Below are positions 42,864-53,374 of a stretch of 64,000 nucleotides of DNA, one piece after another. The translations under genes and the position numbers were made by a program. Position 1 is the stretch's first letter; each line of letters begins with the position of its first letter. The stretch comes from Phytophthora colocasiae (taxonomy: Eukaryota; Oomycota; Peronosporomycetes; Peronosporales; Peronosporaceae), in the NCBI GenBank assembly GCA_018806915.1, contig JAGKQI010000047.1, forward strand, positions 310,001 to 374,000, in the 5' to 3' direction. The notes under the pieces were generated by a model. The model saw only the letters and a list, made by a program, of their open reading frames with translations. It was not told the DNA's origin and made no database searches.

Positions 42864-44975
42864 ATGAGCCTCTCAGCGTTTGTGCCTACAAACACCCAGA
42901 AGGCACGAACGACTGCGATCAGCGCGTTCGATAGAATGCTGGAGCTCGAGGGTGTCAGCATGGAATTGTTTCGTGCTAGCATGCTTACAGACCCTTCAGG
43001 AAAACGCTTAGCTGCAACAATGGACCGGTTCGGCTATTATCTCGCCACAAATGACGGTAAGAAAGGTAAGCTAGCTCGTAACACTGCTACATCGTACTAT
43101 AGAAATGTGAAGCTGTGGCTATTTGATGAGTTCCCGCATCTGCGTTTACCCACGGAAATGAACTTGTTAAAACAAGGGAAAACTCTAGATAAACATTGCT
43201 TAAAACGTGAGAAAGGAGGGCTTGTTAACAAAGCACCACCGTGTACTAAAGAGGACTTAGGTTCTCTAATTCGTTATGTGTATAGTAATGCGCGTGTCAC
43301 TTCGGACTACCAAGATGCTGCGCTAGCCTGCCTCATGTGGCATTGCTTCGGGCGCTCGTCAGATCTAGGCTACCTACGCAAGCAACACGTGTCAGTATCA
43401 GCGGATGGTGTCTTCTACCTGCGGCTTCTCCGGGTTAAAACGGCTGAGGAACAAGGGTTAACGCTCGTACCTGATAAGGAGGACTTCCTTACATGCCCAA
43501 TCCACTCGCTCGCAGTAGCTCTCGTGATGCAGACCGCGCCCTGCCCAGCTCTGCTCAGCCAGCTCCCAGAGCTTGCGGTGGCAAGTGAGGAGCCGCTAGT
43601 CCCCGGTGTGGCATTGCAGGACTTGCTCGAAGCCGATCCTGCGATACTCAGGGTCGGAAGGATGGCGCCTTCGTCTACGATCGCCGCTCCTGCTCCCAGC
43701 TGTCGCCCAAGCCCCGGTCCTACAAGCAAAGAAGCACAAGTGAGCAGCACAACAAAGTCGAATGCAGGGGAGAAAACCCGTGGAGAGGACGGTGTTCAGG
43801 CGTACGTTAACCGCCTCCTCAAGCGCGTCGCTGAGCCCGCTGGAGCCAACACCGACTTGACATCCCACTCCTTCAGGCGCGGAGGCGCCCAACATGCCAA
43901 CGGAGATGATCGCCTTGCTGCCCAGTGGATCTTCGACCGCGGCGCGTGGGACATGAGCAAGGTCAACAAAGGCTTTGCCTACGTGTATAACACGCCGCGG
44001 GAGGACCGGAAGGTTGCGCGAGTGCTGAGCGGGTGGGAGGCCGACGCAGCTCCTGTCGTTCTTGACACTGCAGCGCTGGACCATGGATCTCAAGAGCGGC
44101 TGGCATGCTTGAGTCAATTCTTGTTTAGCACCTGTACAGGACTCAAGGAAAGCAATCTCAACGTTAGCAGCAAGGTCCTCACCGTCCTCACAGCGTACCT
44201 GGTCCGCTACTACCCGCAGTTGAAAGCGCTTGCTCCGGACGCCCCGGTCGTAGATCGCGTAGGAGAGTGCTTGGGCTCAGCGGGGATCTCGGAGGCCGAC
44301 GCGCTAGCCTTGTCGGTTGCGCTTAATGAGCAAGCTTCACCTGAACCTGTAAAAGAACAAGAACAGGAGGACAAGATGCACACATGCCAAGTACATCATC
44401 ACCTTCTCGCTGTCATTGATGAGCTTATCGCCTCAAACCGGGCCCTCTCTGCGCGCCTTACTATCGTCGAATCCGCGTTTCTAAAATCTAAACGAAAACA
44501 AGCACCCGAAGAACAACCACAAGAACAAACCACGTTAGATCAAGAGCCAAGACCCAAGCGCAGAAAGAAAGCGACTACAAACCTGTCCAGCGCCTGGTTT
44601 GAATGGTACACGCGGGTGCCTCGTGTCTGGAACTCTGCTGATCGCCAGAAGAAGTCAGAGTATCGCCACGTCATCGCCTTCATGAAGCTCTTCCTGACTG
44701 ACGGCTTCGCGCTCGACCCCAACGCTCCGGACTACAAGGACAAAGTGTTGGACACCGGACGTCGGGCTGAGAAAGCAGTGCTTGACTTCTTAAAGTCGCG
44801 GAACGTCAATGCGAAGGGAGCTGGGAGCGTCTTGCGCGTTCTGCGCCCACTTCACAAGAGCGGCGTCTTCGACGATCACATCGCCGCATACAGGACGCTA
44901 GTTGCTGTCGGAAGAATCGCTGATCCTGCACCTGCGGACACCCAAGACATCCTAGCCACTGTAGGACATGTCTAA
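42864..44975 (+). CDS. Crypton tyrosine recombinase with GCR1_C-like domain
   Basis: 703 residues from the ATG at 42864 (MSLSAFVPTN), a single open frame. An N-terminal helical domain (about 1-110) is followed by the catalytic domain: first Arg in CFGRSSDLGYL (about residue 163), HSFRRGG (His-x-x-Arg, about 334) and FAYVYNT (nucleophilic Tyr, about 374). The C-terminal third after a Glu/Gln/Lys-rich linker, with RPKRRKK as a nuclear signal, contains AWFEWYTRVPRVWNSADRQ and a helical region like the GCR1_C DNA-binding domain of Cryptons. Cryptons move as circles integrated by site-specific recombination, without terminal inverted repeats, so the ends are not visible here. No frame damage is seen. 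Confidence 0.88.
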   Translation: MSLSAFVPTNTQKARTTAISAFDRMLELEGVSMELFRASMLTDPSGKRLAATMDRFGYYLATNDGKKGKLARNTATSYYRNVKLWLFDEFPHLRLPTEMNLLKQGKTLDKHCLKREKGGLVNKAPPCTKEDLGSLIRYVYSNARVTSDYQDAALACLMWHCFGRSSDLGYLRKQHVSVSADGVFYLRLLRVKTAEEQGLTLVPDKEDFLTCPIHSLAVALVMQTAPCPALLSQLPELAVASEEPLVPGVALQDLLEADPAILRVGRMAPSSTIAAPAPSCRPSPGPTSKEAQVSSTTKSNAGEKTRGEDGVQAYVNRLLKRVAEPAGANTDLTSHSFRRGGAQHANGDDRLAAQWIFDRGAWDMSKVNKGFAYVYNTPREDRKVARVLSGWEADAAPVVLDTAALDHGSQERLACLSQFLFSTCTGLKESNLNVSSKVLTVLTAYLVRYYPQLKALAPDAPVVDRVGECLGSAGISEADALALSVALNEQASPEPVKEQEQEDKMHTCQVHHHLLAVIDELIASNRALSARLTIVESAFLKSKRKQAPEEQPQEQTTLDQEPRPKRRKKATTNLSSAWFEWYTRVPRVWNSADRQKKSEYRHVIAFMKLFLTDGFALDPNAPDYKDKVLDTGRRAEKAVLDFLKSRNVNAKGAGSVLRVLRPLHKSGVFDDHIAAYRTLVAVGRIADPAPADTQDILATVGHV

Positions 44976-45790
44976 ACCGGTTAGATTGCATCAGTAATTC
45001 TTTAAAAAACGCACCACCACCACAGCGCCAAAACCTCACAGGACACAGGATTTCCAGTACTCATCTGCAGCAGCACTTCATTGTATCAGAGGCACGACAC
45101 AGCAGGAACTCGACGCGGCCATAGAAGTGCAGATGCACGGCACTGAAGCGCAATGGCCGCTGCACCACAACCCAGCGCCAAACTTGAATGATAACACCGG
45201 CCTGAATTGAACAGGCACCTCAGAGCCGAAGCTCTGCGCTCTTGCCATTGAGCTACGGTGTTGGAATTAAGGGGGGGCTGGAGTCGACGTCTGCTGAGGC
45301 TTGATCGTGAGCTCTGAAAAAAGAAGACTGAGAGCGTGGGCCACGTGTCGGCAAACTGGCAGCCAATAGCTTTCGTTGGGACAGAAGGCTATTGGTTATT
45401 GGCTGATGGACTTACCAATCAAAAACTTATCATTGACTACAGCTTCTGATTGGACCATGCACGAGCCAATAATATGCCTTGTAGGAGCTGGACTGCTTCT
45501 AATTGTAGCCCCTCTGCCAAGAAGCTGGTCTCATTAATGAATATACCGGCTCATGTGCACATGTGCTCTGGAGCAAATATGCTTGAATACACAAAATAGC
45601 GTTTTTCTCGGCCCAGAGGCCTCTAGAGGCGATTTCCTCGCGGTTGTATGAAAGTATGAAAGCTGACTTGAAACGATAAATGTACCGTACATAATGTATA
45701 ACTTACGATTTTTCACTATTTCCGATTTGCCCTGGCTTTGGCGAGTTTCCTGCTTGTCGAAAAATGTAGGGATGTCGGAACGGCCGCGAT
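44976..45790. other. Intergenic region with a tRNA-like sequence
   Basis: Between the Crypton stop and the split START-like gene. It contains a tRNA-like cloverleaf on the minus strand (45192-45262). Nothing else is recognised. Confidence 0.5.
45192..45262 (-). tRNA. tRNA-like sequence (possible pseudogene or SINE head)
   Basis: 71 nt. Acceptor AACACCG pairs perfectly with CGGTGTT; D arm GCTC-AATGGCAA-GAGC; T arm GCCTG-TTCAATT-CAGGC, all perfect. A-box-like TAGCTCAATGG and B-box-like GTTCAATTC are present. The anticodon arm CAGAG-CTTCGG-CTCTG has only a 6-nt loop and the variable loop 4 nt (AGGT), one base short of standard. The anticodon cannot be assigned (TTC or TCG are the options in the loop). 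CCA is not encoded, as expected in eukaryotes. Confidence 0.55.
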
Positions 45791-46280
45791 ATGGCAGACA
45801 AGAATCAGGCACCGAAGTTACAGCAAGAAGAAGACGTTTTCCTCAGTGGGTTAAACAAACCGCAACGCAAATTGGCACCATCCGCCACGGTTAGCAACTG
45901 CATTGGCAAAAATTGTGTTTAAACTGTGTCTAACTTTTTTATCCACTTTAGCATGAGTTGCGTCAACTTCGAGCCGATGCAGCAGCAATGGAAGCTCAAT
46001 TAGCTTCACTTTGCGCTAAATGGCAAGAAAACCTCCCAGACCCTTCGGTTCGTGAAGTTGCCTGCATGGCAGCAAAAACCAAGTGGATTTCATCCCAAGC
46101 GGAACAGATCAACCGTTCTCTCAAAGATCAAGTGTTGCAACAGCAACTGTACCTGGCTTCGTTGCAACATTTCATGACCCAGTCACCGTTCCTGGCACCG
46201 TCCAGAAGTAAAGAACTTTTTGAAGGAATGCACGGGTATTCCGAGCTGACTGCTGCAATGTCCGAAGCTCAACGGACCAG

Positions 46281-49200
46281 CGAACGGGCTTAAACACGAG
46301 TAAAATCGGAGTCAATTCAAGTAATCCTTCAAAAGGATGAACCTCGAGTAATCGAGATCGCTAAAAGCGCATTTGCGAGTAAAACTCAAAAAGATACATT
46401 TGAAGTACATCAACACAGAAGTGTATTGCAGCACAAGCTTTATCTGTGCACCAAGTCTTCAGCTTTTAAAGCCTTCTCACTAGCGAATCCTTGAGAAACC
46501 GCTTGTGGCCGCCCCATCGAGAACTAGTAAGCCACTGCTCCTGCAACGTCTGCCCCGTGAGTATAGGCTCGATTAAGACACTCGGCTAGCTCCTGGCACT
46601 CCATCTTCACTTGAGCACCGTGCGAAAACGTGGTCATCCAGAAGTAAATGCCATCCTTCTCCCCCCAGGATACGACTTTGCCGAGAAGAAATTGCTCGTC
46701 TTCAGCACCATCATCTGCAACGAGCGTAAACTCTCTCATGAGATTCCAATGCAAAGGTCGTGCAGGGAATTTCAGCATGTCTCGAATGAGAATGTCAACT
46801 GAGAACCGGTGAGTATTGTCGCCTCCTTCTGCTAACGGACCAGGCCGCTTGCGTTGACCACCACTCAGCTTTCTGACCGGCAAGGATTTGAGAATTCCTT
46901 CAACGCTGATGTCACGCTGTAGAGCCATTGCCGCCACCACGTGGGAGCATTGCCAACCTGTATGGAAAAACTTCGCACAGTCGCAAATATACTTCTTACG
47001 GATTGCCTGAATCTGCGTGCAATTGTCAGATACAATGACCAGAAATGATTAACATGTTGCTCGTACCGTTGCCTTCGAAACTGACGGCGCCGCAGTGATC
47101 ATACCGGATTCCATAACTGGGTCTACGCGGAGCAGTTGAACTTGGTGCATTGACAAACAATGCAAATCCACCGTATTGACGGTCAACGCGTCTGGCAGCT
47201 TCCCCTTGAGAGAGTTTCTGTAGCTAATACACATATTCAAATAGAAAAATTACCAATGATACAAAACTCACAAGTTGAAGCCACTTACAGCGTTACTCGC
47301 GAACGGTTCATTGGTGCGCTGTGGATGTTCTTTGCTGACACCAAAAATTTCGAAGCGTTAAACAGGATTCCTTTCACCACCTTGGAGCGAGTATCCTTAA
47401 TGACATAGTAGTTTGCCTTCTCAGCCAGCAATGCTTGGGCACGCACGATTACTTCATTCATAAATGGACCTGTACGCACACACTATTAGCAAGGAAAAAA
47501 AATCGCAATCATAGCCCGTACCTTCCGAGAAATGATCTAGCGATGGTCGTTCGGGTTGGCTTTCCTGAAGCCGCAGAATTCGAGGGATGGAATCGTTCAG
47601 CACTATCGCCGTACTTGCACGAAGCTGACCAACACATGCCTGTTTAATCACACGGTGATGCGACTCTAGGGCGTTCTGAGACGGCGTTATTCCGGGAGTA
47701 GCAGCAGTATAAAACCAGTTCCCCCACGTATCGCCCAGGTAATAGTCTCCAAACCACTTCGCGTACTTGGTCTCGCCTTGTTCCTCCCAATACTGTAGAA
47801 ACAGCGAAGCGAGAGCGGTAAATTGTTTCTTCGTGCGAGCGCGGCTAAGGTACCGAATGTCAGGCAGCACATTGTCTTCGTAAAAAGCGGGAGCCGTGAG
47901 CAACTTGATTTTTTCGCGACTTTTGCGAATAAGGTGTGGATAGCAATTCAACGGGACGATGTCTGGCCACACCTCCAAATATGCATTTGCGATATATTGG
48001 GCCCTGTCAAGACTCCCAAATCGCAGCATTAAGTCAATACCAAAAAACTGTTGAGCAAAACGCTTCACCGTCTTGAACATTGTAGCGTACGCAACTTGAT
48101 GCTCCGTTTTCACGAACATATACACCCACGGGACGAACGTCTTGGAGTACTGGCTACGGCGGTAATGCGTGGTGTAAGTGCCAAAATCTACCAATGTCCA
48201 GCCGCCTAAAACACTAAATATTAGCACAAACGAGCGCAGCATAAAACCAAAAGCACTTACCAAAATGAAGTTTGTAGGTGCCGTCTGTAACACCAAGAAG
48301 CCCTGTAGATTGCTGGCTTGAGTGCGCTTTAATCACATTATGGAAGGTACTTCTCGAGGTAAGGATCAATCCAAACGACTTGCCCTTCTTGCCACCTTCA
48401 TCGATGATGTCATGTTCGAAACATTCCAGTGCGATAACCCCGTGCTTAAACAAGCGGGTTGCAGATTCAAAATCAGACTCCTCCCGCCCACTAATTGTGT
48501 CGGGGCCGTGGCCTCTGCTGCCGAAAAACTCTTCATTTGTGGTGCACAAATGGGTATAAGCCCATTCGAGCAAGGTTGCGAAGTTTGTAATCTCCCAGCC
48601 ACCTTCAATATCAACAATCGCTTAAATAAACATTGGTTTGGAAATCGTTTATGAGTTTATCGTACCTGACAGCTTTTTGCGCAGCGCTGCTTTACGGTTC
48701 TTCAGCTTCTCTTCAGACGGAACATGTTGAAGCAACTCGTGGTTATTTTCATAACGGTCAAGAAGTAGCCTTCGGCATTTTTGGGGTCCAGCTCCACCGA
48801 GAAGCAGGCTGTCCACATCTCGCTTAAGAGCGCCGTGGATCCCTCGACGAATAACAGCAGTCGTTTCACTGCTGTGCATCTCTGCCACTTCTAGGGTGAA
48901 CCGCTCACTACCGTCGGGGTGTTGTTGGAACTTCGTGAGTCGTAGGCGCTTCGGACAATCTGTGTGGGACACACAGCGATATATTCTAGCGCAGCTTTTG
49001 TTCCCGTAGTTGTGCATGTATTTATACATTGAGCCGTCCAGTAGGTCTATTCCGACCTTCGCGTCATCTAGCGACGAGAACGTCTCACACGCCTCAAAAC
49101 ACATTCGCTTGGAAACAGGCTGTGGCTCATCCTCTTCAGAAGAAGCGGCGAAGTCACTGGCTCCGCTCCCAACGGTGTCTTGGCTCATCAAAACACAAAT

Positions 49201-49360
49201 GGATGTATGAACGCCTTCCAGCCAGCCAATCTACTTCTATTGTCTCCTTTTAACCAACTACTTGAAATTTATCTTTTTCAGTTAAATTTTACTTCAAAAA
49301 CCGCCAAAAAATAATTTACTCGAAGTTTCCCTGAAATTTACTCGAAGATAAGCCGCACCC
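46281..49360 (-). mobile_element. Mutator-like element (MULE), 3080 bp, intact transposase
   Basis: Flanked by perfect 9-bp duplications ACGGACCAG (46272-46280 and 49361-49369), the MULE target size. The ends carry imperfect inverted repeats: GGGCTTAAACACGAGTAAAA (from about 46286) against the complement of the right end, CGGCTTATCTTCGAGTAAAT, 15-16 matches in 20. A second CGAGTAAAT unit lies slightly further in on the right, so subterminal sites may be tandem. The transposase gene occupies most of it on the minus strand. It interrupts a START-like gene on the plus strand. Confidence 0.88.
46524..49191 (-). CDS. MULE transposase with FLYWCH-like finger and SWIM finger
   Basis: Six exons on the minus strand: 49191-48666, 48620-48261, 48205-47522, 47469-47289, 47223-47067 and 47012-46524. 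All introns (44-65 nt) read GT-AG, and the joined frame is 798 residues without a stop. N-terminal FLYWCH/WRKY-like finger: IYRCVSHTDCPKRLRLTKF ... LEVAEMHSS. Catalytic DDE: Asp in GVTDGTYKLHF, likely second Asp in GSLDRAQYIANA, CYPH, and Glu in SQNALESHHRVIKQA. The C-terminal SWIM finger CDCAKFFHTGWQCSH is complete. Such proteins act in the nucleus, cutting and pasting with 9-bp duplications. This gene appears capable of making protein. Confidence 0.85.
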
Positions 49361-50279
49361 ACGGACCAGTCACTTGCAAGCACAATGCGACTTGGGGGTT
49401 CGTCTGGCTCCAGCACTAATGGGTCGCTTTGCTCGCCCACATTTGCCCAGTGCCACCTTCAGCAATCCATTTTCACACACAAGTGTCATGGCCGACAGTA
49501 ACTACACGTACGTGTCGAACATTCTGTTGTGTCGGATCCCCCCACACCGGTCATTGGAGGTAACTGTGGGGGTAGCGCTTCACTACTTCCAGAATCTGTC
49601 AACAGAGCTCAAAGTTCACTTAGGCGTGCACTGCGACCTCGAACTGATGCAGGATCTGGGTGATGCCCGTGCCTACTCGCAGATGCGGTATCGAAACGGA
49701 GAAAAATTCACGTCTACAAGCAACACGACGTTGGCAGCGCGCATCACGCCCGACTCGGCGGTGGTCGTCGCCGATTTTGTTGACCAGGACGCTCGCTATC
49801 CGATTGATCGGACGTCAGAAGGTCGTGTGGGGCTGGATTCGTGCCTCTCGTACGTTTGTTGAAGTTGTTGCGTTTGTTTCGCGTTATCTTCGGATCTGAC
49901 GGCATTTTTTTAATCTCTACAGGCTGCTGATGACGCTCGAGAGAGATCCGATGACCGGCCAGGAGCACGTGCTCGTGCAACGTCTGAGTGTGAACCGGTA
50001 CAACATCCCGCCCACGTCGCCCAGGTTGCACGATGAGATCCGGTCCACATTGCCCTGGTTCAACGGAGACTTGTTCATGGAAGTCATCAACTGGAGCAAG
50101 GAAGTCCTGCCAGGGCATTGACAAGATAGACAAGATAGAATTTATCACTTGAAGAAGTGCTTCGTTGTACATTAACGCCATTCCCACCGTTAAATTATTC
50201 GTCTAACTGCTTCGGATCACCTATTTTGCCTTCCACTGGGCATTTTTTTTCCTATCTGACTTCACCATCAAGTATATCA

Positions 50280-51908
50280 TTACGCCTTGCTGGGGCTACT
50301 TGTCTCGACTGCACTGGGCGTTGAAGCCAGCTCTTCCTGCTTCACGGGGCTGGTCTTCTGCTTTTTCACGCTCCTGTCCTCGTCTGACTCGGTATCTTCT
50401 TGCTCCTTTCCACTTGTTTGCTGCACGACCGTCTTGTCTTCAGGCTCCGACCGAACGCTTTCACTTCCAGCCACTGAAGAGCGATCGTCGTTCATATACG
50501 AGTCACTGAGCATCGCCATGTGGAAGTCGCCGTTGAAATATGACAGCAATTTGTTCAGCTCCCGGTGGATCACGGGAGAATTGGGTGGCAAGTTGTATCG
50601 ATGCACACGCAGTCGGCGCATCAGCACGACCGGCTCCTGCGTCTCAGGGTCTTTCACCCTCGCAATGGTGAGCACCATGCATATATCAATACGGAGTCCC
50701 GACTTGGACGTGGACGGCACCAATGGAACGCCATCGCTACCAATTTGCACTTCTTGAGCTTCTCTCCGAGCTGCATCCGTTCCTTCTTCGTCGTCCTCAT
50801 CAACGAAGTCCGTCACGATCACGGCCAAGTCATCGCTCAATAGTTTGCCAGTCCACGCGCGGTTCGTGTGGGCCCCACGCATCTCACCGTCCTGCCGCTC
50901 CACACGCGCGTAGTAGGTAGATGGTCCCATCTCGATCTCGTGCTATAGGAACAGAATGACACAAGTCAGCACAAGAGGATAAGTAAGCGCCATGAAGGAG
51001 GCAAGCAGTACCATCGGTACCTTGACTTCAAGCAGCACGCCAAGACGGCGTTCAAGCTCGATCGAGGTGTTCTTGAGGTTGGCGACCAATTTCTGAAAGA
51101 TTCGGGGGATACTGGCACTAGCAGGTACCTTGCACACGAATATATTCGACACCAGTGTGCCGCAGATGCTGCCGTCACTGTCTTTGGCATAACCTTGTGG
51201 GGCATCCAATGGGGACGAAATCGTCGTAGCGGCCGTACTGGTTCGTGAAAACGGCAGCACAGGTGACGTCAGCGGTACGAATTCACGCGTGAAGTTCTCT
51301 ACTAGCTCCGGTGCGAGCCGTACGCCTAACTCAAAGCGCGCCTGCAGTTGTTCCTTGCGACTGTCGAAGTCCGATCCTGTTAGGTGCAGATATCCGTGCA
51401 TACGGTCGAACAGCTCCTGGCAGAGCGCAGAACGCGACCAGAGTGGGGCTTCCGTTAGTTTCTGTTGTAAGGCTGAGAAGTAGAGCTGCTGTTGAAGCAG
51501 TTCGTCCTTGAGGCGCAGGTTGAGCTGTTCTACACGTCCAGTCACGGCCTTCTGCTTGGCCGCCGTGCAAGCCGCCAGCAACACATCACGTTCTGGCAAG
51601 GCTTCTCTCCACTTGGAGCACAGTGCCGTGAACTGCTCGTCGAGCCTTTGAGCTTCGCTACGCAGTTCCTTCACCTCATGCTACAACAACAAATGACGGT
51701 TAATACCGACACAAGACGTGAATTCAAATTCAAATTTGAGAAGACGCACAGCAGCGGGGATGGCGGTCTTTCGCGTCGGCGTGCCGGACGCGTTGCGGCC
51801 TCTAGTACCGGTCTTTCTGCTGTTACCACTGGCGTTGGCGATGGCCATGAAGGTGCCTCTCACGTCCGCTTGCTCCGCACGAGGGGGTCGTCCTTGCCGA
51901 CCTGTCAT
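50280..51908 (-). CDS. START-like coiled-coil protein (subfamily B)
   Basis: Exons 51908-51750, 51680-51021 and 50942-50280; 493 residues. Introns 51681-51749 and 50943-51020 are GT-AG and phase 0. Start MTGRQGRPPRAEQ, basic and Ser-rich. Coiled-coil part: HEVKELRSEAQRLDEQF, LQQQLYFSALQQKL. Domain: ELGVRLAPELVENF, LVSNIFVCKVPAS, FVDEDDEEGTD (the family acidic motif with an acidic insert in place of Pro-Tyr), and MRRLRVHRYNLPPNSP. The last 65 residues are acidic and Ser-rich with a possible nuclear signal (KKQK). Intron 2 is stop-free until TAG at its own acceptor. Convergent with the split paralogue, 160 bp apart. Confidence 0.85.
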
Positions 51909-53374
51909 TTTGCGTCGCGTCGCAGTCGAACTGATCGATGCTGACAGTTTCGCAGCGCGTTAAAACACGGCGAACAGGTCCTGGGACGACGTGTTGAATG
52001 CACCGACGTTCGTCAGTCTGCTGTCCTCCTAGCGAGACGGATACCCAGGTGATATACTGGTACTTGCTACCAGCGTGTCCGGATCGGCTGTCGAGTTAAT
52101 TAACGCGCGGGTCAGCTGGAAGTGGATGATGATGCGGAGACCAACTGGAGACCGACCGTATCAGAGGAGACCCGATGCCGGTCGGTCGGTCGCAGCCGAT
52201 GAAGCGTTTCGTCTCGTTGTCGGTAGCCACTCGATTTCATCATGTAGCCCCGCGCCGGGAACAGCGGGATGTAGAGGCAGCATACTGTTTCCAGAGAAAG
52301 GAACTGACGGCGCCGATGGGAAGCACGCAGCCAATCCGTGGCGCGCGTTGGCGACAAGTTTGATGCGTGGAGGGCTCGGCGACGGCGGAAGATCGGTGTT
52401 CAACGCCGGGCGTTGGCGGGTGCTCAGCAATCACCACGCGCGACGACTCTCGCGCACGGATCACAGAGAAAAGCTTCCCGGTTGCATAGGATTCTTGCCT
52501 GCTTGCTAACGGCGTTGCATCGAATCCGCTTACATGCTGGTGCGTTTATACCATACCATGTACTAGTACATGCTACACAAGCTGCAATGGAGACTCGTGC
52601 GGTATCATCGCGGCTGACAAAGTCTTAGTCGAAGTTGTGGAGAATCGCCCGGTTGCGGTGCGCACATTACTGGGAGCCATGTTACTATCCCAGGTAAACA
52701 TCTGAGCCTCCTTTCTGCTGCTTGGACGGCTGCATTGAGCGGGAAATGCTGCATGCACCTGGTCCCCAGCCGGTGGACACCATTCGAGGCGCAACCAACA
52801 CGTTTACGAGAGGAACTGGTCTGCGATGACAAGCCGCAACTCGCCAACGCGATTCGTGCAGCGAGTTGCTGCGGTCCAGATCCATGCGTGCCTGCCTGCA
52901 GAAACACCGCGGGAAGGCATCACGAGCAACGGATTGCTGGACCACATCCGATGCCGAATGTCATCAGCAGATCGATGAATTGTCGATGCCCCGACAAGTG
53001 CAATCACTTGAAGAGTGCCGCAAAAGTGCAGGTGTATCAGAATTTTTTTTGGCATGTGAGTCGAAGGCAAATCTCTGCAGTGGGCAAGCTCTGCTCTATG
53101 CTTTCTTGTGGCTTGGGACCTGTAGGTCCCTACGGGCCGTAGGACGGCGGCTTCACTCATACTGTACATGTATGGTGTTGTCTTGGTAAACTCACTGTGT
53201 TTCGCCGCGATTACGCTCTGGCCAGCTTCGGAACCTGCCCTGCCCCAAGTCCATGAAGAACACACATCACGGGATATCTGAGCGCGTCCATAGGGACACA
53301 AGATCGCTCAACGCAAAATTACTGCATTTCCTACATGAAGTTCTTGGCACGTTACGAACATCTAGATACTGCAT
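51909..53374. other. Intergenic region
   Basis: No gene is recognised. It contains two small back-to-back hairpins (GGACCT/AGGTCC at 53116-53129 and CCTACGG/CCGTAGG at 53129-53143). Confidence 0.5.

Larger units (their letters stand above)
45791..50121 (+). pseudogene. START-like gene (subfamily B) split by a MULE
   Basis: Exons 45791-45889, 45952-46280 | 49370-49849 and 49923-50121. Introns of 62 nt (45890-45951) and 73 nt (49850-49922) are GT-AG. Without the MULE (46281-49360) and one 9-bp target duplication (49361-49369), the frame runs on unbroken for 368 residues, in good alignment with the paralogue at 50280. Features: LAPSAT/HELRQLRADA, LQQQLYLASLQHF, CDLGVRLAPALM, VSNILLCRIPPH, FVDQDARYPIDR (weak form of the family motif), and RLSVNRYNIPPTSPR. 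The transcript is presumably disrupted now, unless the MULE is spliced out. Confidence 0.85.

Noticed and set aside
45192..45262. Canonical tRNA with assignable anticodon
   Set aside because: Anticodon loop is one base short, so no anticodon can be set with confidence.
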